DNA of 64,000 bases from NCBI GenBank assembly GCA_905250075.1, contig CAJNOP010000279.1:186001-250000 (forward strand), in the 5' to 3' direction. This DNA comes from Rotaria sp. Silwood1. Taxonomy: Eukaryota > Rotifera > Eurotatoria > Philodinida > Philodinidae. Position numbers and translations under genes: made by a program. This document shows positions 9,419 to 20,927 of the stretch, piece by piece. The notes beneath the pieces were generated by a model. That model was not told where the DNA came from. It did no database searches and worked only from the letters and a program-made list of their open reading frames with translations. Position 1 is the stretch's first letter. Each line of letters opens with the position of its first letter.

Positions 9419-12107
9419 TCATTCAAACATTTTTTTCATTATAAATGGAATAAGTGTGAGAAGAACGAATATCTTCTGACGATCAGCTAAATTATAACTG
9501 ATAGTAGTGGTAACGGCGAGCTTTGTGGTTTGTTGTTTTACACATTCCAAAGGCTGTAGATCTTTATATTTAGGTAATGTAGTAACAACCTCGTGTTCCA
9601 AATGTCCTGATCTGCCAAAGTAGATATCACGTGACGCATTGTTATAGAATTCTTGCCATTCTCTAGCTAATTCAGCCGTCCATGTGATATTGAGTAGCCG
9701 CTGTTTGAGTATTTTGCGGTCTGTTATCGGTCTGAGACAATCAATTTCAAGTTTTGCCAGATGAATTTAAAATATAATGAAACTTACGAAGAATTATTCA
9801 GTATATTTTGCCACGCTGACATAGTGTTCATTGTCCAACATGAATACATGTCATTCATTCGAGGATAATAAGTGAATACGTGAAGACACATTTCATCTTT
9901 TGTTCGCGGACCGCCCTGATGAAAAAAAAACACACAATGAGATAGAATACATTCTCTCTCTCTCTCATCATTATATACCAGTGTAATCTCATTTTTATTT
10001 CTTGTATTGTAGACACATCGAGTGACAAACGCATCACCCTACAAGATAAATTGTAGACACAATTGAGAAATGTTGTTTTTTTTTTCATCTACTCGATAGA
10101 GTTTGATTCGTTTTTGTAGAACATTCTGAAACTGATAATTGAAATCATATGCTTCAACATTAAACAAATATTGGGTAGCTGTATTATTTCGAATCAATTT
10201 CGTCCATATACTATGACCTATTTAGTTAAATATCGAAAAGTGATTTGAAGTTATATTAAAATCATTTATTTGCCTTGTAAGTGAGTGTGAGGAAAGGTTG
10301 ATAGAAGTGTGATACCGGATTCAGGAAAATTCTATAAAAAACAAATGTATAAGAAACTCTTATTGTATCGAATAGATACCTGAGTAGCTCGAGGAGAACA
10401 ATATGAGTCGACGTTAAATCGATCCACTCTCGGTGGAATGGCAAGGGCGGCGGCGTTTGCATATGTGCCGAATGAAAGATAGCCAAGGTCATATTGACGA
10501 AGTTCATTGCCAATATAAAATCGAATGCCTGAGCTGTCGGTACGATCTACAATGGAAACGCCAATAGTTACTATATGTCTATATTTGATATACAACGTCC
10601 TACTCGAAAGTTGCTTTGCATTGTTATAGTGCATTTCAATTGCGTAATATTTGATGGGAAAATCACCGGCGACAGGATAGCCCGCTTCTTCAGCAAACTC
10701 TTCCATCTATTCAAACTCTATATGCGCATTATTTTTCTTGGCATTAAAGAAACATACATAGTCGCCACCGACAGCCCATATGCTGGCAATGTTTGTTGTG
10801 CACAGTTCAATTTGAGGATTGATTTCATCGCACAGACCCTCAGGCAGATTGGCATCGTCGAATATAGCAGCAGGATCACATTCGTAAACAAGCTGATGAT
10901 GTACAATATCACGATTAGCTGGATCGATCAATGCCTTGTGCTGAGAAGAAAAAAACATTTAAAAAAGCTTCGATTCTGATCAAGCAAACGTCTCTTTTAC
11001 TATCATCTTTTGAAATCCTAACTGTATACACAAAAAAAAACAAACTGTGGAGCACCAACTACTGATCTTCAATGATGCACCGACAGTAGTCAAAGCTAAA
11101 TTTTCCCTTTCAATTTCGCTTCGCTCTATAACCTCACATTGAGAGTTGCTTATCTCTGATACGTACTGCGATAGCATGCCGCTTTGTCGAAAAACGACTA
11201 GGAGCTTTGTATACTTTGCAATGATAGGTTGTTTCAGTCGATGGAACTCGATACTAAAAAAAAATATATATCAAGTTGTATTTGATGCAGAATGAACGAG
11301 CAAACAGCTCACATTGTTCAAGCGAAACTCGAACGAATCCAGTCCAGCAAATTTGTCCTCCGATGGTGGATTTCCATAAGATTGAAGTGGAATCATTCGA
11401 GTACCTCGTCGATCATCATGATATGATATGTCACCATCCTGTCGAGACAAATCGGGATCGACAAGACCATAGGCAAAAATGACAATGTTGGTTCCAGACT
11501 ATATTGATTGAAAAATGCTTTATTTAATGATACCTAATAAAATCATCTCTTACCCTGATTCGAACATCCATTGAATCACATGTGTCAAGCAAACGTTTAA
11601 ACTGAATACATGTCCATCCATTTTGTTCACGACCTTGCAGATGAAACCAATCTTGCGTTGTATTGTCGATGACAGGTCGTGAAAAATTGAATGCATGTCT
11701 GTCCTGAAAAAGATAGACCAATCAATTTTAATCATAATGTATGAGATGTGCATACTTGAAAATGAACATTTCCTGCCTGATCGACCCAGCCAGTACCTAT
11801 ATCAGCTCCTATCATTCCACCAGCTCAATATTTCAGAGAAAAAAAATGATAATTGTGATAGTTTATTTGAATTCTTAATACCTGGACTGATGCCCAAAGC
11901 GATCCATCCAGTAGTCTTAACATGCAACTCGAAAATAATCTCTTGTGCATCAGAGTCCACGGTCCACCAAAGATCAGCTACATTTTCTTGAAGTTCAATT
12001 GAATGTTTGTAAGTAGTAAATAGTTGAACCGGACTCGAAATTCCATTGGACTTTCCGACTACTACCATCAGCATTAAGAATAGTTGAAAGATGATACACA
12101 GCTGCAT
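9419..12107 (-). CDS. DBH-like copper type II ascorbate-dependent monooxygenase (MOXD1-like), 12 exons
   Basis: Exons on the minus strand: 12107-11882, 11823-11756, 11703-11554, 11498-11313, 11253-11167, 10940-10758, 10706-10380, 10331-10274, 10217-10093, 10038-9979, 9915-9788, 9731-9419. The phases join into 636 residues, close to the usual MOXD1 length. A signal peptide (residues 1-22) leads into a DOMON domain (WWTVDSDAQ, GWIALGISPAGGMIGADI). The Cu2_monooxygenase domains follow, with DIVHHQLVYECD (the His pair) and IEMHYNN (third CuA His). The C-terminal half supplies HTHLQG (CuB His-x-His) and KDEMCL (CuB Met), so all metal ligands are present. The tail ends with a hydrophobic stretch, suggesting membrane or GPI attachment in the secretory pathway. 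The family hydroxylates small amines or peptides with ascorbate; the substrate here is unknown. Intron 8 appears to use a GC donor (AAG|GCAAAT). Confidence 0.92.
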
Positions 12108-12163
12108 TTTCTGTACCTAACAACAAAAAATAGTGATGATTTCTCAAACTATATTAGCATAAT

Positions 12164-12262
12164 TTAGAGATGGAACTGCTCGGGATTTTTGACGACCGGT
12201 ACCGGTCTAAATAGGTCAGATATGGTAGGACCGGTCGGTCGCTGGTACTGGTTCCACCTCTA
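12164..12262. mobile_element. Possible 99-bp hAT-like MITE
   Basis: The ends are TAGAGATGGAAC and, inward from the right, TAGAGGTGGAAC (11 of 12), a common hAT terminal form. The interior has several ACCGGT and GACCGG words. The eight-base flanks (GCATAATT, GCAGCGCT) match poorly, so the call rests on the inverted ends alone. It lies about 60 bp upstream of the monooxygenase start codon. Confidence 0.5.
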
Positions 12263-12457
12263 GCAGCGCTATATGTTTAAAACAAGCATCTGACAATGTT
12301 GTCGACCAAGCACACATTTTATTCTGTTCTTCTTCTAAATACATCATCATCGTCAAGAAATACGTGTGTGCTTGTGTTTGCAATAGAAACAAATGAGTGA
12401 TAAAGGCTATAGTGATATTTACTCTGCAACTTCAGTGCATACCTAACTGACGATGAA

Positions 12458-12764
12458 GGTGCGATGGGTGAGAATGACGGTGGAGGTATGATGTGTGAGG
12501 ATCAGGGTGGAGGTGTGATGGATGAGGATGAGGGTGAAGGTGCGATGGGTGAGGATGAGGGTGTAGGTGTGATCGGTGAGGATCAGGATGGAGATGCGAT
12601 GGGTGAGGATCAGCGTGAAGATGTGATGGGTGAGAATGAGGGTGCAGGTGTGATAGGTGAGGATCAGGGTGGAGGTGTGATGAGTGAGGATGAAGGTGCG
12701 ATGTGTGAGGATCAGGGTGAAGGTGTGATGAGTGAGGATCAGCGTGAAGGTGTGATGGGTGAGG
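12458..12764. repeat. 27-bp minisatellite, about 11.4 copies
   Basis: Tandem units of the type GGTGTGATGGGTGAGGATCA followed by GGGTGAA, each 27 bp except one 21-bp copy (unit 9). Units differ by a few substitutions, so the array is not freshly expanded. The plus strand is strongly purine-rich. Because 27 is divisible by three, both strands keep long open frames (acidic MGEDEGVG-type on plus, THHTFTLIL-type on minus); I read these as artefacts. It sits about 350 bp upstream of the monooxygenase start. Confidence 0.93.
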
Positions 12765-13025
12765 TTCTCACACATTTATATCGTTTCAAGATAGTTTTCG
12801 CTAGCTCATTGCACTTTTTATGTTTATCATCATCATTTAGATGATAGTATCACATCGACAAGGAGACCTAATAAAGAAAAACTCTTCCGATATGGAATAT
12901 TGTAGTGGAGTTTTTATTTTTCCGATAAATCCAAACAAATATTGCAGTTGTACTGTGGTATCTGAGAACTATCATTTAATGATGAAACTAATCGCGGTAC
13001 CGAAGTTATAGAGAGCTCAGTACAA
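12765..13025. other. Spacer without features
   Basis: AT-rich sequence between the minisatellite and the foldback; no coding signal. Confidence 0.4.
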
Positions 13026-13953
13026 TGCGAATAATTTGAGAACATAGGCTGCTATTGAAGTGCGATTTTCACCAATCTTTAGAGGGTTGTAATGGACATG
13101 AGTTTATCGAAAAACAATAGATCAGATAATTGGGCACAATAGCTCGATTATGAAAATCACTCAAAGAATAGGTTTGTTACTTAATGAAATCTAAATCGAT
13201 CAAACTGACATTTTCAGCATATATAGCCGCTCTGTAGTCCAAACTTAACTAAAAGTATCATCAATAAATCTTGTAATGTTGAAAGATGGTATGGCCATCG
13301 TCATTTAGCACTACATAAGGCTGCTATGCACTCAATATATCAAGAAATGGTTTCAACATTTCTCTGAATAAATAACATAATCTAGACTTTATATTTATGC
13401 AATAATATCATACATTGGTCATATGAATGCGACGATTCGGTGAAAATATGATAAAATCCTATATTTTCCTTATGAAAGTTAGGGAGATTTGTTTTAATAT
13501 ATGTAATGTAGAAGAATCATTTCTTCATCGAGTTTTTTCTGCTTCCGTACATTTATATGACCAAAGTATGCTATTGTTGCATAGATAAGAAGTCTAGATT
13601 ATGGTATTTATTCAGCAAAGCATTGAACTCATGTGTCATATATTGAGTGAATAGTAGCCTTATGTTAAGCTAAATGATGATGGCCATGATATCCCTCGTC
13701 TATTACAAGATTTATCGATCATATTTTTAGAGAAGACTGAACTAGAGTGGGATTATATGAGCTGCAAATTTCAGTTGATCGATTTAGATTTCATTAAGTA
13801 ACAAACCTACTCCTTCAATGATTTTCACTATCTAACTATTGTGCACAATTATCTAATCTTTTGTTTTTATATCCACTTATGCTCCTTATAATCCTCTATC
13901 GATTGGTGAAAATTGCACATCACTAGCTGCTTGCGTTCTTAAGTTATTTGCAT
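13026..13953. repeat. Long foldback repeat, about 0.93 kb
   Basis: The left arm (about 13026-13445) and the right arm (about 13540-13953) are diverged reverse complements. Clear pairs are GGTTTGTTACTTAATGAAAT near 13172 with its exact complement near 13790, GGCCATCGTCATTTAG near 13292 with CTAAATGATGATGGCC near 13670, and GATTTTCACCAATC near 13065 with GATTGGTGAAAATT near 13900. The spacer is about 95 bp. There is no coding frame; it is probably a MITE or foldback element. The TATCGATTGGTGA word also occurs as an inverted pair at 42.3-42.5 kb. Confidence 0.82.
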
Positions 13954-14369
13954 CATATTGGGCCTTGTTTAATTCTGACGCGGACATTAGTTTTGACCAT
14001 GAAATAATCGTTATAATGAAGAGGATTTTCTATCCAAACGTTCAATAAAGCAATCTTTTGATACAGAAGATTTTAAACAATGATTTGTTTTTACAGAATT
14101 TAAATAACAATGAAAACTAAAGCTTGATTTTGTTTGGCGGCTGAGAAAGGGACAGATTATCTTAAACACTCAACACTAACGCTATGATTCACAGTGTGTC
14201 ACTTCTCTTTAACAGAACATTTCTCTCTGGAACTTAAAATTACCCAAAATCAGATGGTGTCAGGTCATGAGAATTCGATGGGTGTGGAATAATTGTGATA
14301 CCTGCCTATTCCAGATAGTTATGGACATGCAGTATGGTTGGAAAAGGGTTGCCAACAATTATTAATGTT

Positions 14370-14489
14370 TGCATCAAATTTATTACGAAGTAAAGGTATG
14401 ACATGACAGTTTTATTTCAGTGTGATATACAGATCAAATTGAAATAAAACTATTATGTCATATCATTACTTGACAATAAATTTGATGCA
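14370..14489. repeat. 120-bp near-perfect palindrome
   Basis: TGCATCAAATTTATT at the left is matched by AATAAATTTGATGCA at the right, and the arms stay complementary almost to the centre near 14430 (GACAGTTTTATTTCA against TGAAATAAAACTATT). It could be a small foldback element; a transcript would form one long hairpin. Confidence 0.85.
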
Positions 14490-15743
14490 CAGTATGAGAG
14501 CATAAAAAGAAAGACGAGTAAAAAGACTTTTGTACGGGAATGTATGTTGTTTTGAAATCATTAAAATCACGAAAATCGTTTAAGGGAATGAAGTAAAAAA
14601 AGTCACAAAATCGGTCGTTCTGCCATTGAGTACAACTCGAGCGCACAGATATGCGGTACAAATTTGCGTGATCTCAATTCAAGTAATTTTTTTTCTCATA
14701 GCCCACACTAGGCCGCTGGAAGATCCTTGTATGAATTCTTTGTTCGATATTTCAAACATCCTTAAATTTTTGTTCTTTGAATTATCAGAACCGATAAATA
14801 ACATCTTTTCCATTCATGGATATAACCTGTGAGAGTAAATATTATGTTAAACGGAAGAAACCTAATTATATTTTTTTTTTGGTTCGACACAAAGCCACTA
14901 GAAACTGATAAGAAAAATAATATATCAATTTTCTTTGAGAAACCTTTACGTGACAAACATCTTGTGTCCTGACATCTCTTCATTACTCACGACAATGAGG
15001 GATAACATTTACTATTTAAAGTGAAAATTCACATCACGAAGTACAAATTTCCATGTTATAATCTATTAAATCTCACTGAAACGTCGAGAAATCGGAGTTA
15101 GTTTTTTCAATTATTACTCATAATTAGTTCTCATAATTAGTTCTCATAATCTGGCCCATTTCTCGACAAATATCTATCACCTTAAACTTTTGAGTAAGGT
15201 ATAACATATAGAAACTACGCATGTGAGTTTGCAACTTTTTGTCTCTTTCTTGATTATAATGCAGTTTGGAAAAATTTAATGTATGATAAACGGTAGTTGT
15301 GGCGTGCTTGGTACACAACTCTTAATTTTCAAATATGAATTTATAAGTTAAATGGAAGCTTAAATCTATTCGAATAAATCCAAGACTTCAGTTATTGAGC
15401 ATACATTATAAAAACTTTTGCATAATCACAGTAAAGATTAGATTTCGTCTCCATCCTACATTTTCAATTCTAGATATATGTCACATCATATTGAGTGAAA
15501 ACTGCCAACTTTCTCATACGTTACGTTAAAAACAAAACTTTTACCTGAAAAATCCAGGAAACTTTTCCGGATCGGTTGTTGGTACCACCTCCAGCGAGTC
15601 GTTTCACAGCTCATTAGGTCTCATAGATGTTCAACTGTATTTGAAGACTGGTGAGAAATGTGACTTCGTTATCAAATATTAGTATGCATTCACTTCTTTA
15701 ACGCTGATAGGCTCGGCAAACTTCATACATCTTAGCTCGTATA
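14490..15743. other. Gene-free spacer
   Basis: AT-rich, with small frames on both strands lacking family signatures. A GGTACCACCTCCAGCGAG stretch near 15580 resembles the end of the 12.2-kb hAT-like element, perhaps a decayed copy. Confidence 0.4.
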
Positions 15744-16043
15744 GAAAAAAAACATATGATTGGCTCGACACACATCGGAAAAAATCTCATTCGACGAGAG
15801 CTACGACGCAAAAGTATCAGATTGGCTGAACTTTTAGGCCGAAAAACCTGACTAGACAAGAGCGCGACATCGAAAACATCTGATGGACTGAATTCATAGT
15901 ATGAAAGAATCTGATTGGATGAAAGCTAGGCCGTAAAATCACCTGATTGACTGAGCTGCAGTACAAGAAAATCTGGTTTACCGCAACTCGAGCAGCAAAA
16001 TCATCTCATTGGTTGAATTGTCAGCATGGAAAGATCTGATCTC
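15744..16043. repeat. Degenerate tandem array, unit about 31 bp, about 10 copies
   Basis: Successive units of 30-34 bp follow the loose pattern GAAAA-ATCTGATTGGCTGAA-(about 12 bp). The clearest copies are at about 15813, 15905 and 15935. Divergence is high, so the array is old. It ends about 150 bp downstream of the hydrolase stop codon. Confidence 0.75.
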
Positions 16044-16195
16044 AAATAGCTGTTCTAAATCTGCACAAATACATGTGTACACGTGACTTTACACGTACAA
16101 GCAAATCATACAAGCAAGCATATAAACGTATTTTATTTTATTTGATCCTTCCTTCAGTCGAGGAAACAATCGATATGAGACATTATGCATCGGAA

Positions 16196-17284
16196 TCACA
16201 CAATCCTCTTGATCCATTCATCAATTGCTCGATTGACTTCGTCTGGCCTTTCTTCCATTACCCAATGACTTGTTTCCAACTCGATCACCTCCAAGTCATC
16301 TATGTATTGTTTTTGTCCTGCAAATGCAGCAATAATACAAACATAGTCTTGCTTTCCTCCTATAAAGAGAACTGGTCGTTTTATTCTAGGATCAATATTC
16401 TTCGCATCATTCCAATCGATGTTTGCAATTGCTGCTTTGTACCAGTTTAATTTTGGTTGCATTCCTTCGACAATAGATTGATGAAAGATCTTGTAATCGT
16501 CTTCCGTCATATATGCAGCCCGAGAAGTCCTTCGTCCACTCGTTACCCAATCTCGCATCTTTCCAACCGGGGCAAAATCCGTCTTCCATTGTAGCGGATT
16601 ACTTGTAAAAGTAAGATCCAGGAAACTTTCTACGTTGGTCTCGATAATCGTTGCAGCATCATCAGAGTCAAAGAATTTCCAATAACCAAGCGTTTCATAT
16701 CCAAACGCTTTCTTCGAATTCTCTAATGATCGATCGAGATCAAACATTCCCGGTGGGTCATAGCCAACACTAATCAAAACGAGCCCCAATGTTCGTTCTG
16801 GATGATACAAGGTAAATCGATTCGCCGGTCGAGTACCCCAATCGTGTCCGACGACTAAGACTTTGTCCAAGTGCAAATAATCGAGAAGTGTGATGAGATG
16901 CTCAACCATTGATTTCATCTTGTATTCGTCTTTGTTTAATGGTGAGTAAGTCTTGCCATAGCCCATTAAATTTGTTGCTAGACATCCATATCCTTGTCGC
17001 GAGAAATACTCGATTTGGTGACGCCAGCAATGAGCCGACGAGGGAAAACCATGAAGAAACACGATAGTCTCCTTTGATTTATTGCTATTATCGCTTGCTT
17101 TGACATAAATGTACTCGTAGTTAATACCATTAGCAACTTCGTAGTTCTGTGTTTCTAATATAGAGCGAAGTTCCTGTTGGTTATTAGTGGTGGTATGAAC
17201 GATATCCAGTAGAGGTACGACAATGTTGAAGTGTGTGATAACAATAAAAACAGATAATGTGTGGACAAGACAATGTTTTACATC
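16196..17284 (-). CDS. Alpha/beta-hydrolase, epoxide-hydrolase-like (5' end unresolved)
   Basis: The frame reads without a stop from about 17305 down to a stop at 16196, about 362 residues from 17284. An ordinary ATG is missing at the 5' side, so the true start is probably in an unrecognised upstream exon. A hydrophobic stretch (SVFIVITHFNIVVPLLDIV) precedes the catalytic domain and may be a signal or membrane anchor. The domain shows the oxyanion motif FLHGFPSSAHCW, the nucleophile elbow VGHDWGTRPA with Asp as nucleophile (epoxide hydrolase or haloalkane dehalogenase type), FIGGKQDYV, and the catalytic His in ETSHWVMEERP. Family members open epoxides by way of an ester intermediate. The acid at the FIGGKQDY position suits the catalytic third member. 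Substrate is unknown. Confidence 0.82.
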   Translation of the reverse strand, partial: DVKHCLVHTLSVFIVITHFNIVVPLLDIVHTTTNNQQELRSILETQNYEVANGINYEYIYVKASDNSNKSKETIVFLHGFPSSAHCWRHQIEYFSRQGYGCLATNLMGYGKTYSPLNKDEYKMKSMVEHLITLLDYLHLDKVLVVGHDWGTRPANRFTLYHPERTLGLVLISVGYDPPGMFDLDRSLENSKKAFGYETLGYWKFFDSDDAATIIETNVESFLDLTFTSNPLQWKTDFAPVGKMRDWVTSGRRTSRAAYMTEDDYKIFHQSIVEGMQPKLNWYKAAIANIDWNDAKNIDPRIKRPVLFIGGKQDYVCIIAAFAGQKQYIDDLEVIELETSHWVMEERPDEVNRAIDEWIKRIV

Positions 17285-17308
17285 ACTTATTCTATTCGTA
17301 TTTGCTTA

Positions 17309-18189
17309 CGTTGTGCTGATGAAAATATCTGCACTGCTTTGCATCCTTTCTATTCATTGCAACCTCTACTTACTCAGCTACTCTCCATGTTATTCTCTCT
17401 GTCATCTGAGGTCGCCATTCTCTCAATCTCAATCCCACGCTATTGCTGGGCTAGAGTATCTACATACTGATGTGACTGTTGCCACGTGCGTTTTTTTCTT
17501 TCTAAATACAAGGTTTAATTTAATGATATAGTTTGGAAACGATAATGGGAGGCTTAACGAATGCTCTTAGAATGGAGTATCGTGCCATTTCTTGCATATA
17601 ACGGGTAGTGCAAAAGTTTCTGCAAAAATATTGCTAGGTGATTTCATGGAGATTTTATCATGATTACAATAAACTTGTTCAAATTGTGACAAACTTTCAT
17701 CTTTTATAGATCTTTTGATACTGATCGTTTTGATTATATAAAAAGGTTAACACTACTTAGCAGTACTTAAATTGACGGAGAAACATTTGAAATACTACAC
17801 AACGCTTTTTATCAGAAAATCATGTATTTATAGGATGGCTATTAAGTATGTGAGAGCTCCCTCTCCCATGAGCTGGAGTCGGTCACGAACTCTTTTCATA
17901 CAAGATTTCCTATAACTTTTTTAAAAGTATCTTCTTGGAAACCATATGCATATCCTCGAATACCTTTAGGTTTCCCGTATTGTTTTATCGAAAACTTTTT
18001 TGGATTTTTGGGCATCGGAAACGGTGGCAGCGTTTCCCAGAAATCGAATATCGTTTCAGAACATAACTCGGAAACCCATTAAGTATTATGAAAAACTCAA
18101 ATAGCATTCGAATATGTTCTTTTTTATTCTTACATTCCTGTCCTATAATTTTAACCAAATCAGAGAGTCCACGACTTCACCTAACAACA
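17309..18189. other. Gene-free spacer upstream of the hydrolase
   Basis: It should contain the promoter and any first exon of the minus-strand hydrolase gene, but I could not place them. Overlapping plus-strand frames at 17223-17531 have no family signature. Confidence 0.35.
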
Positions 18190-18720
18190 ACATAGATTCG
18201 TTACACTTGAAGACTCGAAAATTTTGACTGTATTCCAGAAACTAAGATAGGCGTTCATATAAGGTGTTCATAACGCAAAAGCTTCGACTGATTTAAACAA
18301 TCCAACTTCAAAAGACTTGCAGACTTAGGCATATTTCTACTCTCAAAACTCTGACTTTAAAACATCGACAGAGTTTCTGATCATAACAGGCACGAAGACT
18401 TTGCGACTTCAAGATTAGAACTTTCTTCATGGCTGTAACCTGGAGAACCTTCAGGCATCAGAAAATATACTGACAAAAACGTTAACTTGAACAAATATAA
18501 AAGCTTTATAAAGTCGCGATTTCGACTGACTTCAAGACTCAGTATATAAGTCACTCGGAGACTTGAAGATTTTGGCTGACTTTATGACTCTGCATTTAAC
18601 AGACTTCAGACGCTCAAGACTATGACTGAATTCATGACTCTGCCTTCAAGAGACACGAACACTTGAGAATCTTGGGGCTATGGCTGACTTCAGGTCTTTA
18701 TCGGATTTCAAGTAGGATGG
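18190..18720. repeat. Degenerate GACTTCAAGACT-type repeat block
   Basis: Words such as GACTTCAAGACT, ACTTGAAGA, GACTCTGC and ATGACTGAATTCATGACTCT recur about every 45-55 bp, especially from 18480 to 18700. The units are very diverged and the period is approximate. No coding frame spans it. Confidence 0.5.
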
Positions 18721-18926
18721 CAAGGGATTTCATAAAATCGGAAATCTATTCAATTGTTTTTCTAGGTAGCAGCCAGAAACATCTACTGGATTTTGAGGAA
18801 TCTTAAGCTTTTTTAATTGCTTTGGATGATTTCCGGGAGCTTCGAAATCCTTCCTCGAAAACCTATACAGGGTTTTATATAGTGACAAACCCAGAAAACT
18901 TTTATAGGACTCTGAGAAAACCTTTT

Positions 18927-19184
18927 TTAGAGTGTACGAACGGTACCGTGCATGGCGCTGGTTGCATTTTGTAAGTTTGTTGTGGTTGTTAGGACTGATA
19001 CAATAGTTGCACTTGTTGGATGTTCTACGTTCTCTGTGCTTGTTGCTTTTGCGCTTTTACGGACGGCATACAAAGTGGTGAACACAATCGTGGTGATGAC
19101 AAAAATGGCGACAAAACCACCAAGCAGAATGAGCAATCTTTTGGAACGAGATTTCAATCTCGATGACTGGCTGAAACACGACAT
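18927..19184 (-). CDS. Orphan exon: type II membrane anchor with Thr-rich stem
   Basis: An 85-codon frame from an ATG at 19184. A basic N terminus (SRLKSRSKRLL) is followed by one strong membrane segment (residues about 17-42, LLILLGGFVAIFVITTIVFT) and then a Ser/Thr-rich stem (TTTTNLQNATS). This layout matches the N termini of the two NHL-repeat proteins at 60-64 kb, so it may be the first coding exon of such a gene. A possible donor (ATGCACG|GTACCG) lies near the end, but no matching downstream exon was found: the next 0.7 kb is the degenerate repeat block. It may be a truncated gene. The start and membrane segment are seen; the family link is inference. Confidence 0.4.
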   Translation of the reverse strand: MSCFSQSSRLKSRSKRLLILLGGFVAIFVITTIVFTTLYAVRKSAKATSTENVEHPTSATIVSVLTTTTNLQNATSAMHGTVRTL

Positions 19185-20842
19185 ATTGTATCACTCAACA
19201 ATGTTCATCTATTCAATCGACAAGAGAAAAACAAAATGTCATATACCTGATAGCTTCTAACGTTCCTTGATTCAATCGATTTGGCATTCTTGTAATCAGA
19301 GAGAATTCGTATTTATGTCAAATGTTCGACAATTCTTACCTAAAGACAGCTACGTAGAACTCTTATAAACTAAAAACGAATAACTAAGCAAGATTTCAAT
19401 AACGGACACCTTTATGATGTGCAAACACAGATATAGATCTGTGCACGTTTGTTATTTGTGGTGATAAGACAAAATGCAGACAAACATAATCAGATCTATT
19501 CATCGCATCCGACTGACGACGCTAAGTGAAAAAACGACGATTGTTTGGAGAGGTCACATATTGATAACAATGAAAGTTTTTCAACTTTTAAAGTCGATTA
19601 CTTGTGCTTACATGTGTATCGAATTCTGTAGAAAAAAAACACATCTCTATTTTGAGTTGGAAGTGACGGCATATTCACTTTACTTTTTGTCAAGTAGATA
19701 AGCAAAAACACCGTGTGTACGATTTGCTGCCGTTTTGTTGGTAATGACAAAGATGATTCATTATCATACAAGATGTTCGTTGGAAGTTTATTTTAATAGG
19801 TCGATCAATATGTTACGACATCTAGTTTATTTTGTGTTACAATGTTGTTATTGTATATATATGATATCTTTATAACATTAAAAGAATATCTAGTATATAT
19901 TGAACTTGTTCGAAACAAAAAATATTCAAGTTCAATTAAGGCTAAAAATGGATGCATAAAATATACTATCTATCCTTCATTTCAAAAATGATTTTAAGAA
20001 CTTTCTGATTACTAGCCTAATTAGAAAAGGAATCAATATAACACAGGTGACAACCTACATATATATTGACAAAAATTTAATCAATGCTATTAATTTTTAT
20101 AATCATAATATAACAGACCGTACTTAACTAACAATCACGAAGTTCTTACTAGAAGATAAGCGGTGAAATGTTTATTATCCTTCTATCTGGTTCATGTTCT
20201 CAATGCATCTGATGATCCATCGGTGTGTTTAACAATAATACAGATATTGAAAAATTCCTTGCCTTACATTCTACTTCTTTTTCTTTCCGTTATGGATCAG
20301 TTTAAACGAAGTAGCAGGACAGTTTAGTCCAAACAAAATGAATATATGGAGTTTTCAAACTAGTGTAGGCGAGGATTGACGCAACATTCTCAAAAAGAAC
20401 GAAGTTGTCTTGACATCCACAAATGACGTTTCAGACTAGTCAACTCGCTCGTCTCCAATAGGGTTTGAAATAGTCTAACAGATTGACGAGCGTCATTCAC
20501 CTATTTGGACAGTCAAAACCATCGTCAGTCTGTCGTTATGTCATGATCTACCGTAAGAGCACCCGTCAAATATCGAATATTGTCGAGTCGAATATTCGAA
20601 CCTACCTTTCGTTGTCTTTTTTTAAATTTTTCTCTTCTATGGACTAGTCTAGATGCCGTTGTAGGACATTTTTCCTAAAAGTGACTAGTCATGTCAGCCA
20701 TCTTGCTTACTTGGGTAGGCTGGTTGGAACGGTCGAATTATATGTTTTTCTTCTACATGCCTCAATCAGTTAATGATGACATTAGTCCATATGAACTGCA
20801 CTTGAAACAACACAGAAGAATAGAACACTACTTCTAGATATA
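19185..20842. other. Gene-free region
   Basis: AT-rich sequence with no recognised coding frame. Nothing beyond short palindromic words was seen. Confidence 0.4.
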
Positions 20843-20927
20843 GAGGATGTGCGTGTGGGTTTATATCTCTGCATCTACATCTACACCCAGACCCAGATCC
20901 AGACCCACACCCACACACCCACACCCT
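20843..20927. repeat. GT/CA hairpin, telomere-like (d)
   Basis: A G-rich arm GGATGTGCGTGTGGGTTT is followed by a long C-rich arm of alternating ACACCC, AGACCC and CCACAC words ending CACACCCACACCC. The C-rich arm is the longest of the family. Confidence 0.7.

Noticed and set aside
10575-10979. 134-codon plus-strand frame.
   Set aside because: It is antisense to exons 6 and 7 of the copper monooxygenase, whose motifs are unambiguous on the minus strand.
12443-12844. Open frames on both strands (acidic repeat protein on plus, His/Thr repeat on minus).
   Set aside because: They are the translation of the 27-bp minisatellite; both strands stay open because the unit is a multiple of three.
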